A stretch of 36,501 nucleotides of DNA. It comes from Bacillota bacterium. Lineage in GTDB: Bacteria > Bacillota > Clostridia > Lachnospirales > CAG-274. The translations under genes were made by a program, and so were the position numbers. Below are positions 1-7,550 of this stretch, piece by piece (within the stretch, counting starts at the first letter, position 1; every line of letters begins with the position of its first letter). Under the pieces are notes generated by a model, which saw nothing but the letters and a program-made list of their open reading frames with translations, was not told where the DNA came from and did no database searches. The stretch covers positions 1 through 36,501 of the forward strand of contig JAFYGI010000052.1 of the NCBI GenBank assembly GCA_017543265.1. Direction: 5' to 3'.

Positions 1-2
1 AG

Positions 3-89
3 CTTTCTACCATTAAAAAGCCCCATGGAATCGGATTTTTTTGTGTGACTCAGTGTGACTCGGTGGTACTCAGTGTGAAATTGGTTTGA
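3..89 (+). other. Possible 3' end of an ORF entering from the left edge
   Basis: Frame 3 is open from the window edge to a TGA at 87-89, about 28 codons, with no start codon in view. The last codons run through a decamer repeat (43-82). A hairpin with a T-tract follows at 152-192, as would be expected after a gene. I do not recognise the peptide. It could equally be non-coding sequence next to the tRNA gene. Confidence 0.2.
43..82. repeat. Decamer tandem repeat, about 3.5 copies
   Basis: Four consecutive 10-bp blocks start at 43, 53, 63 and 73: GTGTGACTCA, GTGTGACTCG, GTGGTACTCA, GTGTGAAATT. The unit is degenerate but the period is exactly 10 bp. It lies about 180 bp upstream of a tRNA gene. 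Its function is not visible; it may be a binding array, coding repeat, or debris of an inserted element. Confidence 0.6.
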
Positions 90-151
90 TAATACCATAT
101 ATCGGCTGCCATTGCAAGAGCGATGCCGTGTGAGTTTCCTTATTTTGATAT

Positions 152-192
152 GCAAAGCAAAAAGTTTATCCCCGCTTTGCGATATTTTTTTT
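152..192 (+). terminator. Probable intrinsic terminator upstream of the tRNA
   Basis: GCAAAGC (152-158) can pair with GCTTTGC (174-180) around a 15-nt loop, followed by GATATTTTTTTT. It could end a transcript from the left of the window. The 3' T-run continues into a T8-GCGC-A8 palindrome at 185-204, so the local structure is ambiguous. Confidence 0.4.
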
Positions 193-216
193 GCGCAAAA
201 AAAATTAAATTAGGGG

Positions 217-245
217 TTGACAAAACAAATATTTTCGTGTATTAT
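217..245 (+). promoter_or_regulatory. Vegetative promoter of tRNA-Arg
   Basis: TTGACA (217-222) and TATTAT (240-245) are separated by exactly 17 bp. The expected transcription start is near 252, about 10 nt before the mature tRNA 5' end. The A/T-rich palindrome immediately upstream may act as an UP-like element. Confidence 0.85.
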
Positions 246-261
246 ATTTTGTGTTGGTTAT

Positions 262-335
262 GTATGCGTAGCTCAGCTGGATAGAGCGTCTGGCTACGGA
301 CCAGAAGGTCGTGGGTTCGAATCCTGTCGCATACA
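262..335 (+). tRNA. tRNA-Arg (anticodon ACG)
   Basis: The cloverleaf folds by eye. The acceptor stem is GTATGCG (262-268) with CGCATAC (328-334). The D-arm GCTC/GAGC is present. The anticodon stem TCTGG (289-293) pairs with CCAGA (301-305) around the loop CTACGGA, placing anticodon ACG at 296-298. The T-arm contains GTTCGAATC. Position 335 (A) is the discriminator, and CCA is not encoded. The wobble A would be edited to inosine to read CGN arginine codons. The gene is a single transcription unit with its own promoter and terminator. Confidence 0.97.
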
Positions 336-341
336 TTTAAA

Positions 342-371
342 GGGACTGTCGCAAGGCAGTCCTATTTTTTT
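342..371 (+). terminator. Intrinsic terminator of tRNA-Arg
   Basis: GGACTG (343-348) pairs with CAGTCC (357-362), with an extra G-U at the base and an 8-nt loop, followed by TATTTTTTT. It begins 7 nt after the mature tRNA end. Confidence 0.9.
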
Positions 372-437
372 GTTTCATTTTGTTTTTATATGTGTTATAC
401 TGTATGTATGACTACACGATCAGCAAGGAGCCTATAT

Positions 438-1010
438 ATGAAAGAACTTTGGAGACCCGGCACCATACTCTACCCCGTACCCGCGGTAATGGTAAGCTGC
501 GGCACTATGGAAAACAGCAATATAATAACCGTTGCCTGGACGGGCACCATAAACAGCGACCCCGCTATGGCATATATATCCGTGCGCCCGTCACGCTATT
601 CCTATGACATAATAAAGCAGACGGGGGAATTTGTAATAAACGTCACCACCGAGGAGCTTGTACGTGCTACGGACTGGTGCGGCGTAAAAAGCGGCCGCGA
701 TTTTGACAAATTTAAGGAAATGCACCTTACCAAGGAAAAGGCGGCGCACCTTGACTGCCCCGTCATAGCCGAAAGCCCCATAAATATCGAATGTAAGGTT
801 AAGCAGATAATCCCGCTCGGCACACACGATATGTTTATCGGCGAGATTGTCGGCTGTATGGCGGACACAAAATATATGGACGAAAACGGTAAATTTGATT
901 TTGCCGCATCAAAACCAATATGCTACTCCCACGGCGAGTATTACGGCCTTGGGGAGTATTTCGGGAAATTCGGCTATTCGGTGCAGAAAAAGAAACGCAA
1001 AAAGAGGTGA
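438..1010 (+). CDS. Flavin reductase-like domain protein
   Basis: This 190-residue protein belongs to the flavin reductase-like (FMN-binding split-barrel) family. Recognisable features are the N-terminal proline/glycine segment ending in PVPAVMVSC, the ITVAWTG strand, the RPSRYS motif that contacts FMN in this family, and a GEFVINV strand. Such proteins bind FMN and act as cytoplasmic NAD(P)H:flavin oxidoreductases or flavoproteins of unknown substrate. The start at 438 is chosen because AAGGAG (425-430) lies 7 nt upstream; an upstream in-frame ATG at 390 has no such site. The tail is Lys/Arg-rich. The next gene begins 4 nt after the stop, so the two are co-transcribed. A -10-like TATACT at 396-401 may serve the operon, but no good -35 is seen. 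Confidence 0.85.
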   Translation: MKELWRPGTILYPVPAVMVSCGTMENSNIITVAWTGTINSDPAMAYISVRPSRYSYDIIKQTGEFVINVTTEELVRATDWCGVKSGRDFDKFKEMHLTKEKAAHLDCPVIAESPINIECKVKQIIPLGTHDMFIGEIVGCMADTKYMDENGKFDFAASKPICYSHGEYYGLGEYFGKFGYSVQKKKRKKR

Positions 1011-1014
1011 TTAT

Positions 1015-2898
1015 ATGGACTTTTTGCCCGTTTGCCGCGGTGACATGGAAAAACGCGGCTGGGAACAGCTTGATTTTATATACATAACGGGTGATGCCTA
1101 TGTAGACCACCCGTCCTTTGGGTGCGCGATAATCTCGCGTGTTTTGGAGAACCACGGCTACAAGGTGGGCATCATCGCCCAGCCCGACTGGAAAAGTGAC
1201 GAGGATTTTAAAAAGCTCGGGGTGCCGCGGCTGGCGTTTTTGGTAACGGGCGGCAACATAGACTCTATGGTGAACCATTATTCGGTGGCGAAAAAGCGCC
1301 GTTCGCGCGATTTTTATTCCCCCGGCGGGGAAATGGGGCTGCGCCCTGACCGCGCCACAATAGTTTACTGTCAGAAATTAAGGCAGATATATAAAAATAT
1401 CCCCATAATGATAGGCGGTCTGGAGGCAAGTCTGCGCCGTCTGTCGCACTATGATTACTGGGACAACAAGGTCCGCCGTTCAATTCTTCTGGACTCGCAG
1501 GCCGACCTTTTGATGTACGGCATGGGCGAGCATCAGATAGTTGAAATTGCGGATGCCCTTGACAGCGGTCTTGATATACACGATATTACCTATATAAAAG
1601 GCACGGTTTACAAAACCAAGACCCTTGACCACATTTACGACGAATATATCACCCTGCCCTCGTATAAAGAGGTTTCGACCGACAAGCTTGCCTATGCAAA
1701 GGGATTTTTGACCCAGTACCAAAACAGCGATGCAATAACGGCAAAAATGCTTGTCGAGCCGTATAACGACTGTTTTGTGGTGCAGAACACCCCGTCGCTG
1801 CCGATAGAGCGCCCGGAGTTTGACCGTGCCTACAGCCTGCCCTATATGCGCGATTTTCACCCCATGTATAAGGACAAGGGCGGCATACCCGCCATAGAAG
1901 AGGTAAAATTCAGCATAATATCAAACCGCGGCTGCTACGGCAACTGTAATTTCTGCGCCCTCGCATTTCATCAGGGGCGTGTTATTTCCTCGCGCAGCCA
2001 TAAATCAATTTTGATAGAGGCGGAAAAAATAATAAACGACCCAGATTTTAAGGGATATATACATGATGTCGGCGGCCCCACGGCGAATTTCCGCGCCCCC
2101 GCCTGCGACAAGCAGCTTACAAAGGGTGCCTGCCGCGACAGGCAATGTCTTTTCCCGACCCCGTGCAAAAATCTTAAGGTTGACCACACCGATTATTTGC
2201 AACTTTTGCGCAAGCTGCGGGAACTGCCAAAGGTGAAAAAGGTCTTTGTGCGTTCGGGCATACGCTACGATTATCTTATTTACGACAACGACACCACGTT
2301 TTTCCGTGAGCTTTGCGAGCATCACATAAGCGGACAGCTTAAGGTCGCGCCCGAGCATATCTCCCCGCGCGTTCTGGCGAAAATGGGCAAGCCGGGGCGT
2401 GACGTGTACGACCGTTTTGTAAAAAAATATTACGAGATAAACAAAAAGCTGGGCAAAAAACAATTTCTGGTGCCATATCTGATGAGCTCGCACCCCGGCA
2501 GCGACCTTAAGGCCGCGGTCGAGCTGGCGGAATACCTGAGGGATATAGGCTATATGCCCGAGCAGGTGCAGGACTTCTACCCCACCCCAGGCACGCTGTC
2601 TACCTGTATGTTTTACACCGAGATAGACCCGCGCACCATGGAAAAGGTGTATGTGCCCAAAAATCCGCACGAAAAGGCCATGCAGCGTGCCCTTATGCAG
2701 TACCGCAACCCCAAAAATTATGATTTGGTGGAAGAAGCGCTGAAAAAGGCAGGACGCACCGACCTGATAGGCTTTGACAAGCATTGTCTTATAAAGCCGC
2801 GGAAAAACGTAGGACAAAATAATTTTAAGAAAAACAAACCCGATGCAAAGCCGAAAAAGAAAAAGACAATAAGAAATATACATAAAAAGAAGGTATGA
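1015..2898 (+). CDS. YgiQ family radical SAM protein
   Basis: This 627-residue protein is of the YgiQ (UPF0313) radical SAM type. It opens with the family N-terminus [16 protein letters not shown] and a YVDHPSFG motif. The radical SAM cluster motif CxxxCxxC is at residues 307, 311 and 314 ([10 protein letters not shown]) and should bind the [4Fe-4S] cluster that cleaves S-adenosylmethionine. The later [11 protein letters not shown] motif and a Lys/Arg-rich C-terminus are also family traits. The substrate is unknown for the family. The start codon at 1015 is 4 nt after the flavin reductase stop; the AGAGGTGA site overlaps that stop, and longer in-frame extensions would overlap the upstream gene. 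Length is normal for the family. Confidence 0.95.
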   Translation: MDFLPVCRGDMEKRGWEQLDFIYITGDAYVDHPSFGCAIISRVLENHGYKVGIIAQPDWKSDEDFKKLGVPRLAFLVTGGNIDSMVNHYSVAKKRRSRDFYSPGGEMGLRPDRATIVYCQKLRQIYKNIPIMIGGLEASLRRLSHYDYWDNKVRRSILLDSQADLLMYGMGEHQIVEIADALDSGLDIHDITYIKGTVYKTKTLDHIYDEYITLPSYKEVSTDKLAYAKGFLTQYQNSDAITAKMLVEPYNDCFVVQNTPSLPIERPEFDRAYSLPYMRDFHPMYKDKGGIPAIEEVKFSIISNRGCYGNCNFCALAFHQGRVISSRSHKSILIEAEKIINDPDFKGYIHDVGGPTANFRAPACDKQLTKGACRDRQCLFPTPCKNLKVDHTDYLQLLRKLRELPKVKKVFVRSGIRYDYLIYDNDTTFFRELCEHHISGQLKVAPEHISPRVLAKMGKPGRDVYDRFVKKYYEINKKLGKKQFLVPYLMSSHPGSDLKAAVELAEYLRDIGYMPEQVQDFYPTPGTLSTCMFYTEIDPRTMEKVYVPKNPHEKAMQRALMQYRNPKNYDLVEEALKKAGRTDLIGFDKHCLIKPRKNVGQNNFKKNKPDAKPKKKKTIRNIHKKKV

Positions 2899-2899
2899 T

Positions 2900-3043
2900 A
2901 TGAGAGGAATAAAAGCGTTTTTCAAACGAGAGGAGATTTTATTTACAATAGCCGTAATTTTCACGGTATTTTACTTATGCGGCGAAAAAGGCTATGATTT
3001 TCTTATAACGATACCCTGCGGAGGTGGATATCATCAAAAATAA
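2900..3043 (+). CDS. Small membrane protein, 47 residues, unknown
   Basis: The ORF starts 1 nt after the YgiQ stop and has an AAGAAGG site 6 nt upstream of its ATG. It encodes a basic N-terminus (MRGIKAFFKREE), a single hydrophobic stretch at about residues 13-27 (ILFTIAVIFTVFYL) and a short polar tail containing CGGG. A strong terminator follows 10 nt after the stop. Position, Shine-Dalgarno site and the membrane-anchor pattern support translation. I do not recognise a family. It could be a single-pass inner-membrane peptide co-expressed with the radical SAM protein, or a fortuitous ORF. Confidence 0.5.
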   Translation: MRGIKAFFKREEILFTIAVIFTVFYLCGEKGYDFLITIPCGGGYHQK

Positions 3044-3053
3044 AATAAATATC

Positions 3054-3105
3054 AAAAGCACAAAAGGCAGCGTTTTGTTATCCGCTGCCCTTTGTGCTTT
3101 TGTTT
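3054..3105. terminator. Bidirectional intrinsic terminator
   Basis: A 19-nt arm (3054-3072, AAAAGCACAAAAGGCAGCG) pairs with 3083-3101 with a single G-U/A-C imperfection. The arm edges are A-rich on the left and T-rich on the right. It sits between convergent transcripts (ending at 3043 and 3131) and can serve both. Confidence 0.9.
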
Positions 3106-3130
3106 TTAGTCGGCTGTGCCGCTTATGCCC

Positions 3131-4390
3131 TTATTTTTTTGTCACGCCGTCTCCGTAAATGGTAGTCCAGTCGTTTTTCATGGAAATGGGTACCCAATCA
3201 TATTCATCACAAAGCTTATACATTTTATCGGCCTTTTCGATATTGCCGTTTTCTCTTTCGGTATCATCACAGCAAAGCATAAAGGCAAGGCTCTTGTACG
3301 GATTATTGCTTGTGGTGTATTCGGCCATACTTGAATCGCCCGTGCTGTTGCCGAAGGAAAGTACAGGCTGTACGCCTATTTCCTGTGCAATTACGGCAAC
3401 CTTGTTCATTTTAAGGTTTTTAACAACAAATTCACCGCCAAGCACTAATTTATCGCTGTCTTTAAATACATAGTCAAGTCCGCCATTATCGCCCTGAGCA
3501 CTTGCAACTACCGTTTCATCGGAGCCTATTACATGACCCATCGGGATATCTATGGGAGAATTATAAACTATACCGCGCACAATAAATCTGTCCGTGCCGC
3601 TTACTATATATACTGTAAAATCATTTGCCTGAAGGTAGTCCACCACATCAAGCATAGGCTTATACCAGCCGTCGCCGCGGTTCATACCGTCGTAGCTCGG
3701 CATCGGAAGCTTTTTAAATTTCTGGATATAGTCATTAAATTCGTCCAGCGTCATTCCGGCAAAGGCCGATGCTATCGACTGACCGTGGTCTATCTCCAGC
3801 CCCTTGAAGGATTCGCCTGTTTCGTTTTGCTTAACTATTTTTTCGGCAGTTTCGCGTTCGTGCTCCGATGCCTTATCCTTGTAGCTTTCATCCTCCAGCA
3901 CACGATGCACCAAAAGCGTATAGTCAAAATAGTTGGGGTCTGTCTCGCAGAAAAGAGTACCGTCCAGGTCAAAAACAGCTATACGCCTTTCGGGAGGGAT
4001 ATAATCCGCGCTGTTTTTGTCGGTAATGCTGTTCATATACGAAATTAATGCTTGTTTTGCCTCCGCATCGTCCGTCCAATGCGATAATGCCGTTTTATCG
4101 GAAACGGTGATTTTTTCTTCACTGCCGATCTGCTGCTTTATGGTCACGGTTTTGGTCTCGCCGTCCCATTCCGCAATGCAGCCAAAGGCTTCGGCGATAG
4201 CCCTCAACGGAACCATTGTGCGCTCGTTTATTATGACGGGCGGCACATCTATCTGCGCTTCCTGTGCATTTACCTTAATGACGGGATCGCCCACCTGCAT
4301 TTCAATCGTTTTTTCCGCTGCAAATACATTTGTACAGATATTTGCCGCAAGTGTTAATGCCAATGCTGATGTAATAATTCTTTTCTTCAT
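3131..4390 (-). CDS. Exported copper-amine-oxidase-N / HAD phosphatase fusion
   Basis: This 419-residue protein has a Sec signal peptide (MKKRIITSAL followed by a hydrophobic stretch, likely cleaved after VFA). A copper amine oxidase N-terminal-like domain follows at about residues 30-88, recognisable from INERTMVPLRAIAEAFG and WDGETKTVTI; this module is a common cell-surface domain in Bacillota. Residues about 135-400 form a HAD hydrolase: motif I FDLDGT with D141 and D143, motif II VYIVSGT, motif III near a conserved Lys, and motif IV SFGNSTGDSSM. The layout resembles secreted phosphoserine/phosphorylcholine-type phosphatases, but the substrate is unknown. An AAAGGAG site precedes the ATG. 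It is the last gene of a three-gene exported operon, 31 nt after the L,D-transpeptidase. Confidence 0.88.
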   Translation of the reverse strand: MKKRIITSALALTLAANICTNVFAAEKTIEMQVGDPVIKVNAQEAQIDVPPVIINERTMVPLRAIAEAFGCIAEWDGETKTVTIKQQIGSEEKITVSDKTALSHWTDDAEAKQALISYMNSITDKNSADYIPPERRIAVFDLDGTLFCETDPNYFDYTLLVHRVLEDESYKDKASEHERETAEKIVKQNETGESFKGLEIDHGQSIASAFAGMTLDEFNDYIQKFKKLPMPSYDGMNRGDGWYKPMLDVVDYLQANDFTVYIVSGTDRFIVRGIVYNSPIDIPMGHVIGSDETVVASAQGDNGGLDYVFKDSDKLVLGGEFVVKNLKMNKVAVIAQEIGVQPVLSFGNSTGDSSMAEYTTSNNPYKSLAFMLCCDDTERENGNIEKADKMYKLCDEYDWVPISMKNDWTTIYGDGVTKK

Positions 4391-4421
4391 AATTTTAATT
4401 CTCCTTTTTTATTAAATTTTA

Positions 4422-5222
4422 TTAAAAACTTCCGTTTAAGTTTTCAAACGTATCTATAACTACTACGCAGTCCTCTGTCGCCCTTTGCATAACAAGCTTC
4501 ATAATGTTTTCGGGTATTGCCACACAGCCGCCTGTGTAGGGTTTCTGCGGCCCGAAACAATGCAGGAAGATAGCCGAGCCCTTACCGGGTGTGGCATCCT
4601 CGTTAAAGCTGATATTAAGGCAGTATTGGTACTGATACTCATAATCCATGATATGCTCGCTGTTTTCCATATCCAGATCGGGCAGGTCATTTATATCCAC
4701 CATTTCGTTGTAGTGCATACCCTCTCTGTCGTCTCCCGACCAATAAGTATCATCCGTGACCTTTGTGTATTCCATTTTGCAGCCGGGATCATCAGCGATA
4801 CCAAAGGCCTTGTTAAAATGATAGGTACCCATAGGAGTAAGCGGAGCCACGCCCTCCTTATGATCCTCGTCCTTGCACATACCGTCTCTGCCCACAAAGG
4901 CGGGTGTGGATAATATCTGCTTCCAGCTGCCGCTTTCGTCACGCTCGTGCATTGAAACGGTGGCCGTGGACTTGTCCATACCCATTGCGCCAACGATAAA
5001 AAGCTGCTTTGTGTTTTCGTCCTGTGCCTGCGGCAATGCCTTTACCCAATCGGGCGAATCGACCTCGTGCTGTATCGAGGAATGTATGCCGTCCGAACCG
5101 GCTTCGGCAGTTGTTTCGCTTGTCTGCGGTGTTTGTGTCTGTACGGGCTCCGCACCGCCGCCCGAGCAGGCCGTAAGTCCCATACAAAGTATTGCCACCG
5201 CAATAATAAGTTTTCTTTTCAT
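4422..5222 (-). CDS. L,D-transpeptidase (YkuD) lipoprotein
   Basis: This 266-residue lipoprotein has lipobox LTAC with the modified Cys at residue 19, then a Gly/Thr/Gln-rich linker. The YkuD catalytic domain covers about residues 72-262: the strand LFIVGAMG, the TPMGTY motif, H221 in FLHCFG, and the catalytic Cys at 233 within YTGGCVAIPE. YkuD enzymes use this Cys to form L,D (3-3) peptidoglycan crosslinks or attach proteins to the wall, outside the membrane. An AAAGGAG site is present. It lies 21 nt after the VanX-like gene, so the two should be co-translated at the cell surface. Confidence 0.92.
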   Translation of the reverse strand: MKRKLIIAVAILCMGLTACSGGGAEPVQTQTPQTSETTAEAGSDGIHSSIQHEVDSPDWVKALPQAQDENTKQLFIVGAMGMDKSTATVSMHERDESGSWKQILSTPAFVGRDGMCKDEDHKEGVAPLTPMGTYHFNKAFGIADDPGCKMEYTKVTDDTYWSGDDREGMHYNEMVDINDLPDLDMENSEHIMDYEYQYQYCLNISFNEDATPGKGSAIFLHCFGPQKPYTGGCVAIPENIMKLVMQRATEDCVVVIDTFENLNGSF

Positions 5223-5243
5223 TTTTTTCTCCTTTTTTAAATT

Positions 5244-6056
5244 TTATTTTGCCTCAATGGAATCGCTGTTTACGGGGAAGGTGAAGTATGTGTCCGTGAA
5301 GGGCTCATCTTCGAGGGTAAAATGCCACCATTCCTCCTCCAGCGGCTTAAAGCCGTGGGAAGTCATAGCCTCGCGCAGTATCATCCTGTTTTCGTACTGC
5401 TCGTCGGTTATTTCCTTATAATCGGGGTGGCTGAGCTCACCGAAATAGTCAAAGGTACCGCCCATATCGACCTCTTTTTCGGTCTTCATATCAAAAAGCG
5501 TAAGATCCAGCGTACTTCCGCGGCTGTGTCCCGAATGCTCGGCAATATAGCCCTGCGGGAAAAGCACATCCTTTTCAAGCTCGGGATAGAAATATTCCTT
5601 CATGCGGACATCCTCTGTATCGAGCGCCCAGTTCATAAAGTTGGTAACGGCCTTTTGCGGACGGTAGGCATCGTATATCTTTAAACGGTAGCCCTTTTGG
5701 TTAAGGTCGTCGCTAACCTCCTTAAGCGCAGATGCCGCCTCCTTTGTGAGTATCGCCACAGGCTCCTCATAGCCGTCTATACGGTCGCCCACAAAGTTAT
5801 AGGTCGAATAATAGCGTATCTCAAGTATCGCATCGGGCACCGCCTCACTTAAAAGCACAAAATCCGACGAATCGGACGAAAGCTTTGTGCCGTCCTCCGC
5901 CACGGTCTCGACAGGCTCTGCCTGCTCCGCCTGTTTCTCCTGTACCGCCTGAGCGGGTGCCGCGGTCTCTACCTGTGCTTCGTTTGTACCGCAGCCGCAA
6001 AGTCCCGCCTGCATAAGCATAAGTACAGCCGCAAATGCTGTGATTTTTCTTTTCAT
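5244..6056 (-). CDS. VanX-type D-Ala-D-Ala dipeptidase lipoprotein (M15D)
   Basis: This 270-residue protein starts with MKRKITAF, a hydrophobic segment and a lipobox-like LCGC (Cys 22), then an Ala/Gln/Glu-rich linker. The M15D peptidase domain spans about residues 65-262. Zn ligands are visible as H177 and D184 in SGHSRGSTLD and H245 in EWWH; the catalytic Glu is E242. R132 in YDAYRP matches the VanX active-site arginine. VanX hydrolyses D-Ala-D-Ala. Here the lipoprotein signal places the activity outside the membrane, unlike the cytoplasmic VanX of vancomycin resistance operons, so recycling of wall-derived dipeptide is more likely than classical resistance. There is no vanH/vanA-type ligase nearby. 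It is the first gene of the operon, with an AGGAG site. Confidence 0.9.
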   Translation of the reverse strand: MKRKITAFAAVLMLMQAGLCGCGTNEAQVETAAPAQAVQEKQAEQAEPVETVAEDGTKLSSDSSDFVLLSEAVPDAILEIRYYSTYNFVGDRIDGYEEPVAILTKEAASALKEVSDDLNQKGYRLKIYDAYRPQKAVTNFMNWALDTEDVRMKEYFYPELEKDVLFPQGYIAEHSGHSRGSTLDLTLFDMKTEKEVDMGGTFDYFGELSHPDYKEITDEQYENRMILREAMTSHGFKPLEEEWWHFTLEDEPFTDTYFTFPVNSDSIEAK

Positions 6057-6131
6057 ATCTTATACTCCTTTCATAATCAATAACACCTGCACATTTTTTG
6101 TGAAGTATTACATATCGGAAGATTTAATGTA

Positions 6132-6160
6132 ATTATATCACACCGTATTTTTATATGCAA
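6132..6160 (-). promoter_or_regulatory. Promoter of the envelope operon
   Basis: On the minus strand an extended -10 TGATATAAT (TATAAT is the complement of 6132-6137) lies 17 bp from a weak -35 TTGCAT (6155-6160). It reads toward the VanX-like gene, about 75 nt upstream of its start. Confidence 0.65.
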
Positions 6161-6180
6161 TAAAAATTAACGATTTTTCC

Positions 6181-6237
6181 GCTTGGATGCAGTATATCGG
6201 ACAAGCAAAACTATCGATAATAAATCGGAAAAACCGA
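6181..6237. promoter_or_regulatory. Candidate operator half-sites upstream of the S24 repressor
   Basis: The divergent promoter region holds a GCTTG...CAAGC inverted repeat (6181-6185 and 6202-6206) and a compact TCGG-N5-CCGA repeat (6225-6228 and 6234-6237). The second ends 8 bp before the -35 of the repressor gene. XRE/S24 repressors bind such dyads, so autoregulation is plausible, as is control of the divergent operon. No classical SOS box is obvious. Confidence 0.35.
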
Positions 6238-6245
6238 CAAGTGTT

Positions 6246-6274
6246 TTGACAAATCCCACGAAATGTGTTAAAAT
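6246..6274 (+). promoter_or_regulatory. Vegetative promoter of the S24 repressor operon
   Basis: TTGACA (6246-6251), a 17-bp spacer and TAAAAT (6269-6274). The start codon is at 6296, so the 5' UTR is only about 15 nt. Confidence 0.85.
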
Positions 6275-6295
6275 AAAGTTCAAGGGGGTATACTT

Positions 6296-6919
6296 ATGTC
6301 AAATTTTAATGATAATCTGCGGTCGCTGCGGCTGGACATGGGTCTTACGCAGGGACAGCTGGCACACAAGATAGGTACATCGCAAAGCAGTATCGGTATG
6401 TACGAGTCGGGTGCGCGTCAGCCCAATTTTGAAACGCTGGAAAAACTGGCAAAGGCGCTTGATACGGACATTGAATACCTTGTAACCGGCAGGCCGCGCA
6501 ATGAAACGCCATACAGCAAACTTATGCCCCTGCACAGGGTTCGTGTGCCGATAGTCGGCGATATAGCCTGCGGCGAGCCCATTTATGCCGAGGAAGAATA
6601 CAGCGGCTATATCGACACAAACGACAGCACCATGTTTGATTTTTGTCTGCGCTGTGTAGGCAACAGCATGATAAATGCAGGCATAAAAAACGGTTCGCTG
6701 GTGTTTATACGCAAGCAGGATATTGTGGAAAACGGCGAGATAGCGGCAGTTGCCATAGGCAGCGAGGTCACGCTCAAGCGGGTGTCCTACTACCCCGACC
6801 GCAAGACCCTTATCCTGAAGCCCGATAATCCCGCCTACAAGGATCTTATATATTTTGGCAGCGAGCTGGACACCATACGCATACTGGGCAAGGCCGTTGC
6901 GGTACAGAACAAGCTGTAA
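6296..6919 (+). CDS. XRE-family repressor with S24 (LexA/UmuD-type) autocleavage domain
   Basis: This 207-residue protein has an N-terminal helix-turn-helix of the XRE type (about residues 6-62: LTQGQLAHKIGTSQSSIGMY) and a C-terminal S24 peptidase domain (about 82-205). The self-cleavage site is DIACGEP, a Cys-Gly bond at 92/93 as in UmuD. The Ser nucleophile is S124 in GNSM, and the Lys general base is K161 in VTLKR. All residues for RecA-stimulated or spontaneous autocleavage are present. It is a phage-CI or SOS-like regulator, but no phage genes surround it. It starts an operon with a lipoprotein and purine nucleoside phosphorylase. Confidence 0.9.
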   Translation: MSNFNDNLRSLRLDMGLTQGQLAHKIGTSQSSIGMYESGARQPNFETLEKLAKALDTDIEYLVTGRPRNETPYSKLMPLHRVRVPIVGDIACGEPIYAEEEYSGYIDTNDSTMFDFCLRCVGNSMINAGIKNGSLVFIRKQDIVENGEIAAVAIGSEVTLKRVSYYPDRKTLILKPDNPAYKDLIYFGSELDTIRILGKAVAVQNKL

Positions 6920-6930
6920 AGGAGAAGAAA

Positions 6931-7545
6931 ATGAATATCAAAAAACTGTTTATAATACCCGTGTTTTTACTTTTGCTGGCAGGCTGCACGGGTGCCGATC
7001 TTACAAAAGAAAATGCAAGCCTGCTTGTGACCGACTTTTTGGAGGACTTCCGCAAGGGAGACTATGACGGTATGTACGCCTGCACGCATGACGGCTACAC
7101 CTATTTCAACGGTATCTACAACCCCGAGTCGCAGAGCAACGCAAATATGTTCAATGCGCTTGGGCAAAACATGGAATACCGTATAAAAAGTGTCAGCGTA
7201 CACGGCAAGGAGGCCGATGTTACGGTATACGTCAAAAACTGTGACACGGCGCAGGTATTAAGGGACGTGACCGCGACATATATCTCCGCCTGCGAGCAGG
7301 ACACCGAAAATCAGCTTGACAAGGACGAACTTCTGGCCGAGACCACAAAATTTTGCTTTTCCCGTGCGGATAATCCCACCGTTGAGCATGACACCGTTTT
7401 TAACCTTATCGAAAAAGACGGCAAGTGGGCAATACAAAGCAATATAATGATATATGACGACATCACGGGCGGATATATGACCTATGTATATAAAAATGTG
7501 GTCTTCCCCGACCTTCTCGGTGACGCAAACAAACAAAAGGAGTGA
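6931..7545 (+). CDS. Lipoprotein of unknown function
   Basis: This 204-residue protein has a lipoprotein signal (MNIKKLFIIPVFLLLLAGC, Cys at about residue 19). The mature part alternates short beta-strand-like and helical segments with a DFLEDFRKGDYDGMY start and a conserved-looking TVFNLIEKDGKWAIQ strand near the C-terminus. This is reminiscent of NTF2-like/DUF4878-type or MecA-N-like lipoproteins, but I cannot assign it firmly. AAAGGAG precedes the ATG. It lies 11 nt after the S24 repressor, and its TGA falls just upstream of the next gene. Confidence 0.8.
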   Translation: MNIKKLFIIPVFLLLLAGCTGADLTKENASLLVTDFLEDFRKGDYDGMYACTHDGYTYFNGIYNPESQSNANMFNALGQNMEYRIKSVSVHGKEADVTVYVKNCDTAQVLRDVTATYISACEQDTENQLDKDELLAETTKFCFSRADNPTVEHDTVFNLIEKDGKWAIQSNIMIYDDITGGYMTYVYKNVVFPDLLGDANKQKE

Positions 7546-7550
7546 GCATA

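Noticed and set aside
217..411. 64-codon open frame across the tRNA-Arg gene
   Set aside because: It runs through the tRNA cloverleaf and its terminator; the tRNA explains the sequence.
2005..2964. 319-codon open frame antisense to the YgiQ gene
   Set aside because: It is opposite a clear radical SAM gene and has no RBS or family features.
5244..6056. Classical vancomycin resistance operon
   Set aside because: A VanX-type peptidase is present, but no vanR/vanS, vanH or D-Ala-D-Lac ligase gene is nearby, and the enzyme has a lipoprotein signal.
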